From an uncultured Lachnospiraceae bacterium (GTDB taxonomy: Bacteria > Bacillota > Clostridia > Lachnospirales > Lachnospiraceae): DNA of 64,000 bases. The first letter of the stretch is position 1; each line of letters starts with the position of its first letter. The position numbers and the translations under genes are program-made. The notes beneath the pieces were generated by a model. The model was given only the letters and a program-made list of their open reading frames with translations, searched no databases and was not told the DNA's origin. This document shows positions 55,615 to 63,845 of this stretch, one piece after another. Location of the stretch: contig CAJUJP010000006.1 of NCBI GenBank assembly GCA_910586615.1, forward strand, positions 54,542 through 118,541, read 5' to 3'.

Positions 55615-56070
55615 ATGACGTTGACACTAAATGAACTGCTGCAGACGAGGGAGCTTTCCCGTTACAGTCTATCAAAAAAGAGTGGGGTACCGTGGGCAAC
55701 CCTGTCGGATCTGTGTTCCGGCAGAACAAAATTTGAGCGGTGCAGCGCGCCAACACTTTCCAAGCTGTCAAAGGCGCTGGAAATCAGTATGGAGGAGTTA
55801 CTGCTTTTGGAAACGGAAGACCGCATGGGCGGGGATGGAAAGCCAAAAGATAAAGAATATCTGGGAACCGGACTGCCGGAAAGCCTGCAGCATGCCATTG
55901 ATGAATTTGTCCGGGGAGAGAAAGAGCAGGTGTCCCATATGGACTGCCTATGGGGGGAGCTGTATGGTTCTATCAATGCATGCCAGTGGGGAGGCAGGAT
56001 TACAGAAGAGCAGGCAGATTATCTGCGGAAAAAATATCTGTTCGGAGGAGAGGAGGCGGCGGATGATTGA
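55615..56070 (+). CDS. HipB-type helix-turn-helix antitoxin
   Basis: 151 aa. The N-terminal HTH (LNELLQTRELSRYSLSKKSGVPWATLSDLCSGRTKFERCSAPTLSKLSKALEISMEELL) is XRE-type. The C-terminal ~70 residues form an extra helical domain not found in short HipB proteins. ATG 55615 or TTG 55621 (6 bases from GGGGTGA) may be the start. It overlaps the HipA-like gene by 8 bp, the usual antitoxin-first order, and would bind its own promoter. Confidence 0.85.
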   Translation: MTLTLNELLQTRELSRYSLSKKSGVPWATLSDLCSGRTKFERCSAPTLSKLSKALEISMEELLLLETEDRMGGDGKPKDKEYLGTGLPESLQHAIDEFVRGEKEQVSHMDCLWGELYGSINACQWGGRITEEQADYLRKKYLFGGEEAADD

Positions 56071-57001
56071 TTTTACGCCATGCAAAGTCAATAAATTCAA
56101 GGCATATGGCGGCGCAAATGGGAATAAAATCCATATTCAGTATCAGAAAAAAGGCTATATGCTGAAATTCCCGCCAGTGCCCGGACGGAGCAAAACCATG
56201 AGCTACACAAACAGCTGCATCAGCGAATATCTTGCCTGCCATATCTATGAAATGCTTGGATTGAGGGCGCAGGAAACGATTCTCGGCACTTATACGGACA
56301 GGCGTGGGAAAGAAAAAACGGTGGTTGCCTGCCGTGATTTCACGGATAGCGGAAAGAAGCTGATTGAATTTGCACAGCTGAAAAATACCTGTATTGACAG
56401 TGAACAGAATGGATACGGCACAGAGCTTTCTTCAATTATGACGGCGATTGGCGAACAGGAGCTGATTCCGGCGGAGGAACTGAAGGGATTTTTCTGGGAT
56501 ATGTTCATAGTGGACGCGCTGCTCGGCAATTTTGACCGTCATAACGGGAACTGGGGCATCCTTGTGGATGAGGAAAAACAGACGGCTGAAATTGCTCCTG
56601 TATATGACTGCGGCTCTTGTCTTTATCCGCAGCTTGCGGCAGGCGAAATGAAGGATGTGCTGGAAAAAGAAGAAGAAATTGACAGACGGATATTTGTTTA
56701 TCCCACATCTGCGGTAGAAGAAGACGGGAAAAAGATTTCTTATTTTGATTATATTTCATCCCTGAAAGACCGGGACTGTAATGCTGCCCTGAGGCGCATC
56801 CATGAACGGATAGACATGGAGCAGATTGACCGGATGGTGGCGGAAACGCCATTTACGGAACCGATACAGAGAGAATTTTATCAGGTTATGATTCGGGAAA
56901 GGAAAGAGAAGATACTGGATTACAGCATAGAGCAGCTTATGAAGCTGGAAAAACAGCAGGACAGGGTACAGGAGCAGGAACCGCCGACACAGACCATGTA
57001 A
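56063..57001 (+). CDS. HipA-like kinase toxin
   Basis: 312 aa. HipA/CtkA kinase features: DALLGNFDRHNGNWGIL carries the catalytic Asp and Asn (N-x-DRHxxNWG), and IAPVYDCGSCL supplies the metal Asp after the activation region. The N-terminal part (KVNKFKAYGGANGNKIHIQ; Y.LKFPP) holds the nucleotide-binding Lys. It is shorter than E. coli HipA (~440 aa), because it lacks the N-terminal subdomain, and closer to small HipA-like kinases. AGGAGGCGG precedes the ATG. Overlap with HipB predicts coupled translation. Confidence 0.87.
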   Translation: MIDFTPCKVNKFKAYGGANGNKIHIQYQKKGYMLKFPPVPGRSKTMSYTNSCISEYLACHIYEMLGLRAQETILGTYTDRRGKEKTVVACRDFTDSGKKLIEFAQLKNTCIDSEQNGYGTELSSIMTAIGEQELIPAEELKGFFWDMFIVDALLGNFDRHNGNWGILVDEEKQTAEIAPVYDCGSCLYPQLAAGEMKDVLEKEEEIDRRIFVYPTSAVEEDGKKISYFDYISSLKDRDCNAALRRIHERIDMEQIDRMVAETPFTEPIQREFYQVMIRERKEKILDYSIEQLMKLEKQQDRVQEQEPPTQTM

Positions 57002-57076
57002 ACAACATCATACAAACAGACCGGAAAGAGTATCAGACGAAAAGTTTGGTACTTTTTTTGTGCCTGAAAGCATAAC

Positions 57077-57529
57077 ATGCCAGTTTTACGGAAAACAGGG
57101 AGGGTAACTGATTTTGGAGAAGAAGAACAATATAGGGAAATCGTAAAATTTCTAGCTTATTTGAACAGGGTTGAAATCAGAGCATTTGTAACCTGCTTAA
57201 ACAATACAATCTATGATGCGAAAAGAAAATGTCTGTCGTATAATAAATGCATGGGACCTTTGAAAAATACTGACGCAGGGATAATTTTTATTGCATGTGA
57301 AGAAGGCATAACAGAAAAAATAAAAATGGTAGTGGATTTGTGCAGGTATAAGAAAAGGTTTGAATGTATCCTTGCGGCTGTTATCTATTTTGAAACTGAT
57401 ATTGATTTTAGGATAGACTGGTATTATCTAGAACGGAAGTGGGAGTATTCCGAAACTATGGAAAAGCTGATAAATGAGCCGGAGCTAGCCGCTTTGTGGA
57501 ATGGCGGTAAAAAAGTAATTAACGTGTAA
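57077..57529 (+). CDS. Orphan 150-aa protein, partner of the RES-domain gene
   Basis: No family recognised. Soluble, mixed alpha/beta, seven Cys residues scattered along the chain (for example CLNN, CLSYNKC, ACEEG, LCRYKKRFECI). No helix-turn-helix is visible, so it is not the usual Xre antitoxin of RES modules. Its stop overlaps the AAAGGA ribosome site of the RES gene, whose start lies 12 bp on, showing a two-gene operon. By position it could be a non-Xre antitoxin or immunity partner, or a sensor. AT-rich codon use unlike rlmD and the core genes. Confidence 0.7.
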   Translation: MPVLRKTGRVTDFGEEEQYREIVKFLAYLNRVEIRAFVTCLNNTIYDAKRKCLSYNKCMGPLKNTDAGIIFIACEEGITEKIKMVVDLCRYKKRFECILAAVIYFETDIDFRIDWYYLERKWEYSETMEKLINEPELAALWNGGKKVINV

Positions 57530-57541
57530 AGGAATGTATAT

Positions 57542-58801
57542 ATGTTTTCTCCGATGTATTTGATGATTGAAAAGAACAAATTGAAGGAAAGATTTAAGGG
57601 AACTGTTGCTTCGGCCATTATAGAAGCCTTAGATGAAGAGCAGGAGGAAAGACATCTTGAGGATATATATAAGGTTTTGAGCCGATTCAACAATACAATA
57701 AAGACACTGGATGAAGCGTTAGGTGGAGGGTTTGATACAAAGGATTGGGAGCAGTATGAAGAACGTTTGCATGACATGTATCTTAATATTTTACTGCAAA
57801 ATCTGAACGGGCTGTTTTTGAGGTTTGGGAAAATCGGATTTCATAAAAGATTTTCTGAAATTTATTGGGAACATACACAAAGATTTATATTGGAATTATG
57901 GACGGAAATGCCGGGAACAAAAAGTGTGGCAGCAAATGAAAGCAGTTTCATGAAAATATTTGAAGATTTCTTTTCCCAGACGATAAAAGCGTTTCCTGAT
58001 TTTATTATTAAACCGCTGAAAGAGTTTCATAACTTGTACAGAGCCAGCAGGCATGAAGTTTTTGATAATTATAAATATATCATGCCTGATCCGAAGTATT
58101 GTAAAGATAACCGCTGGAATGATGACGGGGTGGCATTTCTTTATTTGTCGTATGATAATGATGGAAGGAAATGCCAGAATTTGAAGTTGGCACAGAAAAC
58201 ATGTTTTGAAGAGCTTAGAGCCAGAGAAGGAGATAGGCTTTCTGTATGTAAATTTAAAGCTTTGCATAGAAGAGTAAAAATATTGGATCTTTCATTTGAC
58301 GGAATTGACTTTGATGAGCAGCTGATGGAATTGGAAAGATCTAAGGATGATTATGAAGAGCGAATAAAGCTGTTGATAAAAGATAATTCTAAAGTAAAAA
58401 ACAAGTTGGAAATGTATACAAAAAACGATGACATGGAAGGATTCAAAAAAGAACTGAGCCGGATAGAAAAGAAACTTGGGATCGACAGTAAGATGAATAG
58501 CAAAATTCAGCTACAACTATCAAAAATACTGATTGGAAATATATGTGATTCTATTTTTTATGCAGTAGATAAAGAGGATGATCCTGCATTAGAGGCATAT
58601 GTCCCTTTTAGGGTATTTAGTAAATATCTGATCAATAAGGGCTTGGGAGGAGTTGCATATAGAAGCACAAGAATGGAGTTAGCAGGACTAAAAGGAAAAT
58701 GCCTTACGCTTTTTAATCCAGAAGATGCAATTTATGTGCAGGGAGAAATGGAGGTATATGAGTATCATAAAGAGGGATGCACATTTTTGAAGAAATATTG
58801 A
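57542..58801 (+). CDS. RES-domain (NAD-targeting ADP-ribosyltransferase-like) protein with long helical N-terminus
   Basis: 419 aa; classic RES toxins are ~150-230 aa. Residues 1-160 are helical with no clear family. The RES fold starts at HNLYRAS (R167), continues with NRWNDDGVAFLYLSYD (Y201) and AQKTCFEEL (E223/E224), and closes with GVAYRSTRMELAG..LTLFNPED (S375). These fit the Arg-Tyr-Glu-Ser active-site set of the family, which degrades NAD+. A charged coiled-coil insertion (~257-312) splits the domain between Glu and Ser. AAAGGA precedes the ATG. It may act as a toxin or an abortive-infection effector. Confidence 0.8.
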   Translation: MFSPMYLMIEKNKLKERFKGTVASAIIEALDEEQEERHLEDIYKVLSRFNNTIKTLDEALGGGFDTKDWEQYEERLHDMYLNILLQNLNGLFLRFGKIGFHKRFSEIYWEHTQRFILELWTEMPGTKSVAANESSFMKIFEDFFSQTIKAFPDFIIKPLKEFHNLYRASRHEVFDNYKYIMPDPKYCKDNRWNDDGVAFLYLSYDNDGRKCQNLKLAQKTCFEELRAREGDRLSVCKFKALHRRVKILDLSFDGIDFDEQLMELERSKDDYEERIKLLIKDNSKVKNKLEMYTKNDDMEGFKKELSRIEKKLGIDSKMNSKIQLQLSKILIGNICDSIFYAVDKEDDPALEAYVPFRVFSKYLINKGLGGVAYRSTRMELAGLKGKCLTLFNPEDAIYVQGEMEVYEYHKEGCTFLKKY

Positions 58802-58860
58802 AGACAGATGGAAAATTTAGAAGATAAGATTTGAGAGTATACTTTTTTGGTAAAATCGGA

Positions 58861-58881
58861 TATAATATTCGTATATACGAA
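58861..58881 (+). promoter_or_regulatory. TATAAT element and 14-bp operator of the ParE-type module
   Basis: TATAAT at 58861-58866 and the perfect palindrome TTCGTATATACGAA at 58868-58881 lie directly before the AGGGAG site of the antitoxin gene. The -35 is poor. The palindrome covers the predicted start of transcription, consistent with autorepression by the antitoxin. Confidence 0.65.
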
Positions 58882-58895
58882 GGGAGATGAGTGAC

Positions 58896-59060
58896 ATGGA
58901 AGTTGCAGTTAAGACAACAGATGAAGTAAATGAGAAAATTGCAATGGAAACTCTATTTTCTTATCTTGATAAAGGAATCGATGATATGGAAGCGGGCAGG
59001 ATGCATACAGTAGATGAGGCGTTCCAGATTATCAGGGAAAGAATGAACAATGAATTATAG
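58896..59060 (+). CDS. Small antitoxin of a ParE/RelE-type module
   Basis: 54 aa, acidic and helical (MEVAVKTTDEVNEKIAM..; DMEAGRMHTVDEAFQIIRER). AGGGAG is 9 bases before the ATG at 58896; the ATG at 58887 is too close. The stop codon lies inside the toxin start region (11 bp overlap). The sequence end (VDEAFQIIRE) resembles toxin-wrapping C-termini of RelB/ParD-like antitoxins. Short, so the call rests mostly on context. Confidence 0.75.
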   Translation: MEVAVKTTDEVNEKIAMETLFSYLDKGIDDMEAGRMHTVDEAFQIIRERMNNEL

Positions 59061-59397
59061 AGTACTGATTGCAGATGAAGCACTGGCTGATATCTTTGGA
59101 CTTGTGCAGTACATTCATACAGAACTGTGTAATCCGGATGCCGCAGAGAAATTATATGAGAATCTAAACCGGGAAACAAAAAACATGGGAGATTTTCCAT
59201 TGAAGTTTTCGGATTCCGGAATCAAGTATCGTGGGTATATCATACATAAAAAGGTTTATGAGTCATATCTGATTTTTTATATTATTAATAGCGAAAAACA
59301 GGAAGTTTATGTTTTGCGTGTTATCAAAGATTTGATGAACTGGGGAAAGATATTGAATAGGACAAAGATATATCATTTTTCGAGTTACAACAAATAA
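59050..59397 (+). CDS. ParE/RelE-superfamily toxin
   Basis: 115 aa. Family layout: YRVLIADEALADIFGLVQYI in the first helix pair, PDAAEKLYENLNRETKNMGDFP, then the strands YRGYIIHKKVYESYLIFYIIN and VYVLRVIKDLMNW. The YLIFYIIN plus VLRVI pattern is that of ParE/RelE plasmid-stabilisation toxins. The start overlaps the antitoxin stop. A terminator follows at 59413. It stabilises accessory DNA or acts as a stress toxin. Confidence 0.88.
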   Translation: MNYRVLIADEALADIFGLVQYIHTELCNPDAAEKLYENLNRETKNMGDFPLKFSDSGIKYRGYIIHKKVYESYLIFYIINSEKQEVYVLRVIKDLMNWGKILNRTKIYHFSSYNK

Positions 59398-59412
59398 ATG
59401 TGGTTAAAATAA

Positions 59413-59443
59413 TGCCTCCAAGTCAAATTTGATTTGGGGGTTT
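59413..59443 (+). terminator. Terminator after the ParE-type toxin
   Basis: CCTCCAAGTCA pairs with TGATTTGGGGG around AAATT, followed by TTTTGTT. Confidence 0.7.
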
Positions 59444-59493
59444 TGTTCTTAGCTTTTTGTATTGGGAATTATCACATACGGAGGGGAAAATAT

Positions 59494-62400
59494 ATGAATT
59501 GGAGAAACATCAGGGTATATAATAATTCACAAAATAATGCATTTGAAGAGCTGGTGTGCCAACTGGCACGGCAGGAAAAGAGTAATGGGTATAAAAAGTT
59601 CATACGGAATGGTACACCGGATGGGGGTGTAGAATGTTTTTGGCAGCTTGAAAATGGTAAAGAGTACGCTTGGCAGGCAAAGTATGTATTTGACATAGAC
59701 GGCGTGATCACGCAGGCCGATAAATCTTATAATACCGCTCTTAAAAACCACCTTGATATGTGTAATTTTGTTGTAGCTATTCCCTTTGATTTACCTGATC
59801 CCAAATATGAAAAGGACGGAAAAGCTGTTAAAAGTGCCTTAGAAAAATGGAATGACAAGGTCAGTTTTTGGGAGGAAAAGGCAAAGAAAGAAAATAGAAA
59901 CGTTACGGTGGTGTTGTGGAATGCGTCTGTATTAGTACAAAAAATGATGAAACCAGAAAATGAAGGGATGCGGTATTATTGGTTTAATGGGGAGGAATTT
60001 ACAACTGCATGGTTTAAGCAGCAATTAGAAAACGTAATAAGTGATTTGGGACCGAGATATAGTCCAGAATTGAATGTGCAACTGGAGGTAAGTAAGAAAT
60101 TTGAATATTTAAGAAGGAGCCCAAAGGCATACTCAAAAATTCAGAAAGTAAAAAAGGAACTTCAAAGAAAAAGCAGCGCTTTTATAAAAGAAATTCCCAG
60201 TATTAATCCTAATTCAGAGCAGAAGAAAAAGGAAATACAGGAATTAATAGAAAGTATTTCTGCACAACTTGGGTTCAGTGGGTATGGAGGGATGGAACAT
60301 ATTGCATTTAATGATATTTCTTCAAATTTGAATGCTTTGGAGAATATTGTTGATGAGATAAGAAACTGCATATATGAAGAAATGGAGAAAGACTTTTATT
60401 CTTCTAAGTTTTACGATGCATATACAGGAATTGAAAATATAATATATGAAATACAAGAGATGATTGATAATAAGTGGTTATTGCTAAATAATCCGCTTAT
60501 GTTGATATATGGTGAAGCTGGAACCGGGAAGTCACATTTGTTAGCGGATATTTGCAAAAGAGAAATGGATAAGGGCGTACCGGCAGTATTGATTCTGGGT
60601 GATTATTTTACTAGTTCTGTAAATCCAAGAGAGCAGATCAGACAGTTGTTTCAGAGCAACTTAAATTATAGCAGTATATTAGGTGTGCTTAATGCATTAG
60701 GGCAGGCAAAAGGCGAGCGGATTGTTTTTGCAATAGATGCGCTTAATGAAGAGCAGGGAAGTATTATATGGCCAAAGTTTTTGTCTGGTATGCTGGCAGA
60801 GATTAAAAAATATCCGTGGGTTGGGTTTGTTGCGAGTGTGCGGAGTGACAATATGGATGAAGTAATCCCGTCAGATTGTAAAAACAGTATGGTTAATGTT
60901 CTTCATACAGGGTTTGAGGAGTGCGTAGATGAAGCATGTGATAATTTTTTTGAACATTATGATATCAGCTTTAACATTCCTATACTGACTGATGAATTTT
61001 GCAATGCGCTGTATTTAAAACTTTTTTGTGAAACATTCAAACAGAATCAAGAAATGGAGAAACTGCCTGGTATAGCGGATATTTTTAATGGATATACGAA
61101 TCATGTGAATGAGAAGCTGTCGAAGGCAGGGCGGTTTCGCTATGAAGAATCCATCAATCTGGTTGAATTAAGTGTTCAAAGGATTGCGGAAAAGATGGCA
61201 GAAGGGCATGTACATTCCTTGCCATATAAAGACGCTTTGACGGAAGTTAATAGCAGCATTAAGGAGTATTGCAATCAAAATTCTAACGAATATAAGAATT
61301 TTCTGGATGCATTAATAAAGGAAAATATTTTGAAGAGCGGTACCCGATATAGAGAAAAAGAAAAATATATCAGTTTTTCTTATGAACGAATGGGTGATTA
61401 TTTTATATTGTGTTCATGCTTGGGGCAGAAAAATGCCGATGAAGAATTTGTTGATTTTTTCAAAAGATATGAATATTTCAAAGGAATTTTTGGAACCAAT
61501 GGAGTGGGGAAAGGCAGTATGATAAATATGTTGTCCATTTTATTGCCCGATTTTTATGATACGGAGCTTTTATTCTGTAACCCTGAAAAGCATGTATCAG
61601 GATATATTATTCAAGGTTTTCTTAAAAGTTTGATTTGGCGAAAGAACAAAAATGTTGATGATAGAATTATTTCTTGGATAAAAAAGCAATCAGTAGGGAA
61701 TGTAAACTTGAGGTTAATGGTAATAGATGAAACGCTACCATTATGTGCATCGGAAGAAAACCCGTTTAACGCGATGTTTATTCATGAGAATTATTTGAAG
61801 AGCGAAAGAAATGATCAAAGAGATGCATGGTGGAATTCACATATAAATGAGAAATATGAATATGCCAATCCCCTGATTTATCGCAGGTTGATTAGCTGGA
61901 GTTTAAGAGAACATAATAATCAAAAACTCAGTAACAAATCACGGAAATTATTGGGAATAATCTTAGCGTGGTTTTGTACATCTAACAATAGAAAACTTCG
62001 TGACAATGCGAGTAAAGCATTGGTATATGTATATAAATCAAATCCAATAGAAATACTTGATCTTTTTGCGGAGTTTGAGGAAGTACAGGATTTATATGTT
62101 ATCGAACGACTGTATGCGGCAGCATATGGCGCGGTTGTTTATTGTGATGATAAAAGTACAATTAAGAAAATTAGTGATTATATTCTGGAGACCATTTTTA
62201 GAAAAGAAGAAGTGTTTCCCCATATCTTGATTCGTGATTATTCTTTAGGAATTGTGCAGTACGCATTGAGTAAAGGAATTTATAAAGAGGATGAAGAAAT
62301 CAGTAATATTATTAAGGCACCTTATAAGAGCAAGTTTCCTATAAGGTTTCCGAGTGAAAAGACAATTGATAAACTGTTAGAGAAACATAAAGGAAACAAT

Positions 62401-63795
62401 GGTTTTTCATATGTTGTTGATTCAATGGATACGGGTGCCGGATATGGAGACTTTGGAAGATACATATTTAAAAATGTGTTGGATAAATTTGAAGAGGATA
62501 TAGATATTGATAAAGTCAGAAGGTGGGTCATAAAGAGAACACTGCAATTAGGATTTGATCCTAAAATTCATGATGTGAATTTACCGGGATATTTTGGTAG
62601 AAGGGGAGGGGCAACTGAGAGGATAGGAAAGAAGTATCAGTGGATAGCATTATATGAAATTTTAGCACGACTTCAAGACCGCTATAAGGCTCGTATGGGA
62701 TGGAAGTATGAAAATATAGCTGATTATTTTGAAAATGCAGCAGAGATGGGGGTACGGAATTTTGATCCGACTTTGTTGCTGAGTAAAACGTTTATTGATG
62801 GTTTCCGTCAGCCGGAACGAAAATGGTATTGCGATTATGAGTATTTAGACGCAGATTATGATATGCACAAGTGGTTGAGTGAGCCTATATCGTTTGAAAA
62901 GAATTTAATAGAGCTTACCGATTTGCATAAGCGAAAATGGATTGCACTATGCAGTTATCCATCTTGGAACGAATATAGAGATGATGAAGATGAGAAGGTT
63001 TCTTCAAAACCAGAAAAAATAATGGACGCTGTAGTTCACTCCATAATAGTTAAAAAAGCAGATATAAAAAAATGGGACAAATGGAGTAACGAGTATCCTC
63101 AGCTAACAAGGTATGCAATTAAATCTTTTGATATCGGTGGGATGTTTTATGGCGAGAATTATTGGAATGAATTATATGACCAGACTGACGCTAATGCTGA
63201 CAAAGAAGGATGGAGTGAGTTAATAATTGATGGAATCAAAACAGGCGTTTTTTATGCAAATACTTCACAAAGGTATAGGTGGGAAGCAGAATATGATTAT
63301 TCAAAGGAAGATACCATAGGATTTGATATACCAACAAAAATAATTGTAGATGGTTTGAATCTGCAAGATAAAAAGGAGATAGGGAGATATTATGACAAAG
63401 AACAGTGTATCTGTTTTAATCCGGGGATTAAGCAAGTTTCAAATCATTTGTTACTTATAAATAAAGAGACATTAACTAGATGGTTGGAAGAAAGCGGATT
63501 ATGTATTATATGGACAGTTAGTGTAGAAAAGAGAATTCACAACGGGTTTCATGGAATTACGGGAAGATCTGAGTGGTACGGAACGTATAAATTATTGAAA
63601 GGGGAGGTAAAGGGAAAACTTAAAAAAGTGAAAGAAACAGATTTTAATATAGAAACTGATAAATTCAAAGCAGAATTTGCAAGCAAGCGAACAAGGGAAT
63701 TTTCTGATCAAGAGACAAGTAAGTTGAAACAGATAATGTCAGAATACATGGGAGATTCTTTTGATTCAGATGAAAGTGAGCAGTTTGATTTATAA
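59494..63795 (+). CDS. Avs-like STAND NTPase with N-terminal PD-(D/E)xK nuclease
   Basis: 1433 aa. N-terminal nuclease of the Mrr/Cap4 kind: FEELVCQLAR, PDGGVE (D43, E47) and WQAKY (Q61-x-K63). The linker GPRYSPELNVQL near 186-197 is one I know from Avs proteins. The STAND ATPase has Walker A GEAGTGKS at 340-347, Walker B IVFAIDALNEEQG with D415, and VASVRSD with R450. About 900 residues of helical repeats follow, the likely sensor part. Relatives detect conserved phage proteins such as terminase or portal and then cut DNA. GGAGGGG lies before the ATG at 59494. Very AT-rich, unlike core genes. The exact Avs type cannot be set by eye. Confidence 0.88.
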   Translation: MNWRNIRVYNNSQNNAFEELVCQLARQEKSNGYKKFIRNGTPDGGVECFWQLENGKEYAWQAKYVFDIDGVITQADKSYNTALKNHLDMCNFVVAIPFDLPDPKYEKDGKAVKSALEKWNDKVSFWEEKAKKENRNVTVVLWNASVLVQKMMKPENEGMRYYWFNGEEFTTAWFKQQLENVISDLGPRYSPELNVQLEVSKKFEYLRRSPKAYSKIQKVKKELQRKSSAFIKEIPSINPNSEQKKKEIQELIESISAQLGFSGYGGMEHIAFNDISSNLNALENIVDEIRNCIYEEMEKDFYSSKFYDAYTGIENIIYEIQEMIDNKWLLLNNPLMLIYGEAGTGKSHLLADICKREMDKGVPAVLILGDYFTSSVNPREQIRQLFQSNLNYSSILGVLNALGQAKGERIVFAIDALNEEQGSIIWPKFLSGMLAEIKKYPWVGFVASVRSDNMDEVIPSDCKNSMVNVLHTGFEECVDEACDNFFEHYDISFNIPILTDEFCNALYLKLFCETFKQNQEMEKLPGIADIFNGYTNHVNEKLSKAGRFRYEESINLVELSVQRIAEKMAEGHVHSLPYKDALTEVNSSIKEYCNQNSNEYKNFLDALIKENILKSGTRYREKEKYISFSYERMGDYFILCSCLGQKNADEEFVDFFKRYEYFKGIFGTNGVGKGSMINMLSILLPDFYDTELLFCNPEKHVSGYIIQGFLKSLIWRKNKNVDDRIISWIKKQSVGNVNLRLMVIDETLPLCASEENPFNAMFIHENYLKSERNDQRDAWWNSHINEKYEYANPLIYRRLISWSLREHNNQKLSNKSRKLLGIILAWFCTSNNRKLRDNASKALVYVYKSNPIEILDLFAEFEEVQDLYVIERLYAAAYGAVVYCDDKSTIKKISDYILETIFRKEEVFPHILIRDYSLGIVQYALSKGIYKEDEEISNIIKAPYKSKFPIRFPSEKTIDKLLEKHKGNNGFSYVVDSMDTGAGYGDFGRYIFKNVLDKFEEDIDIDKVRRWVIKRTLQLGFDPKIHDVNLPGYFGRRGGATERIGKKYQWIALYEILARLQDRYKARMGWKYENIADYFENAAEMGVRNFDPTLLLSKTFIDGFRQPERKWYCDYEYLDADYDMHKWLSEPISFEKNLIELTDLHKRKWIALCSYPSWNEYRDDEDEKVSSKPEKIMDAVVHSIIVKKADIKKWDKWSNEYPQLTRYAIKSFDIGGMFYGENYWNELYDQTDANADKEGWSELIIDGIKTGVFYANTSQRYRWEAEYDYSKEDTIGFDIPTKIIVDGLNLQDKKEIGRYYDKEQCICFNPGIKQVSNHLLLINKETLTRWLEESGLCIIWTVSVEKRIHNGFHGITGRSEWYGTYKLLKGEVKGKLKKVKETDFNIETDKFKAEFASKRTREFSDQETSKLKQIMSEYMGDSFDSDESEQFDL

Positions 63796-63814
63796 TAAAA
63801 TAACTCAAACTTCC

Positions 63815-63830
63815 CACACCGATTGGTGTG
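63815..63830 (+). terminator. Hairpin after the Avs-like gene
   Basis: CACACC-GATT-GGTGTG; no T-run directly follows, so a weak terminator. Confidence 0.5.
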
Positions 63831-63845
63831 CTGAACCTTGAAAAA

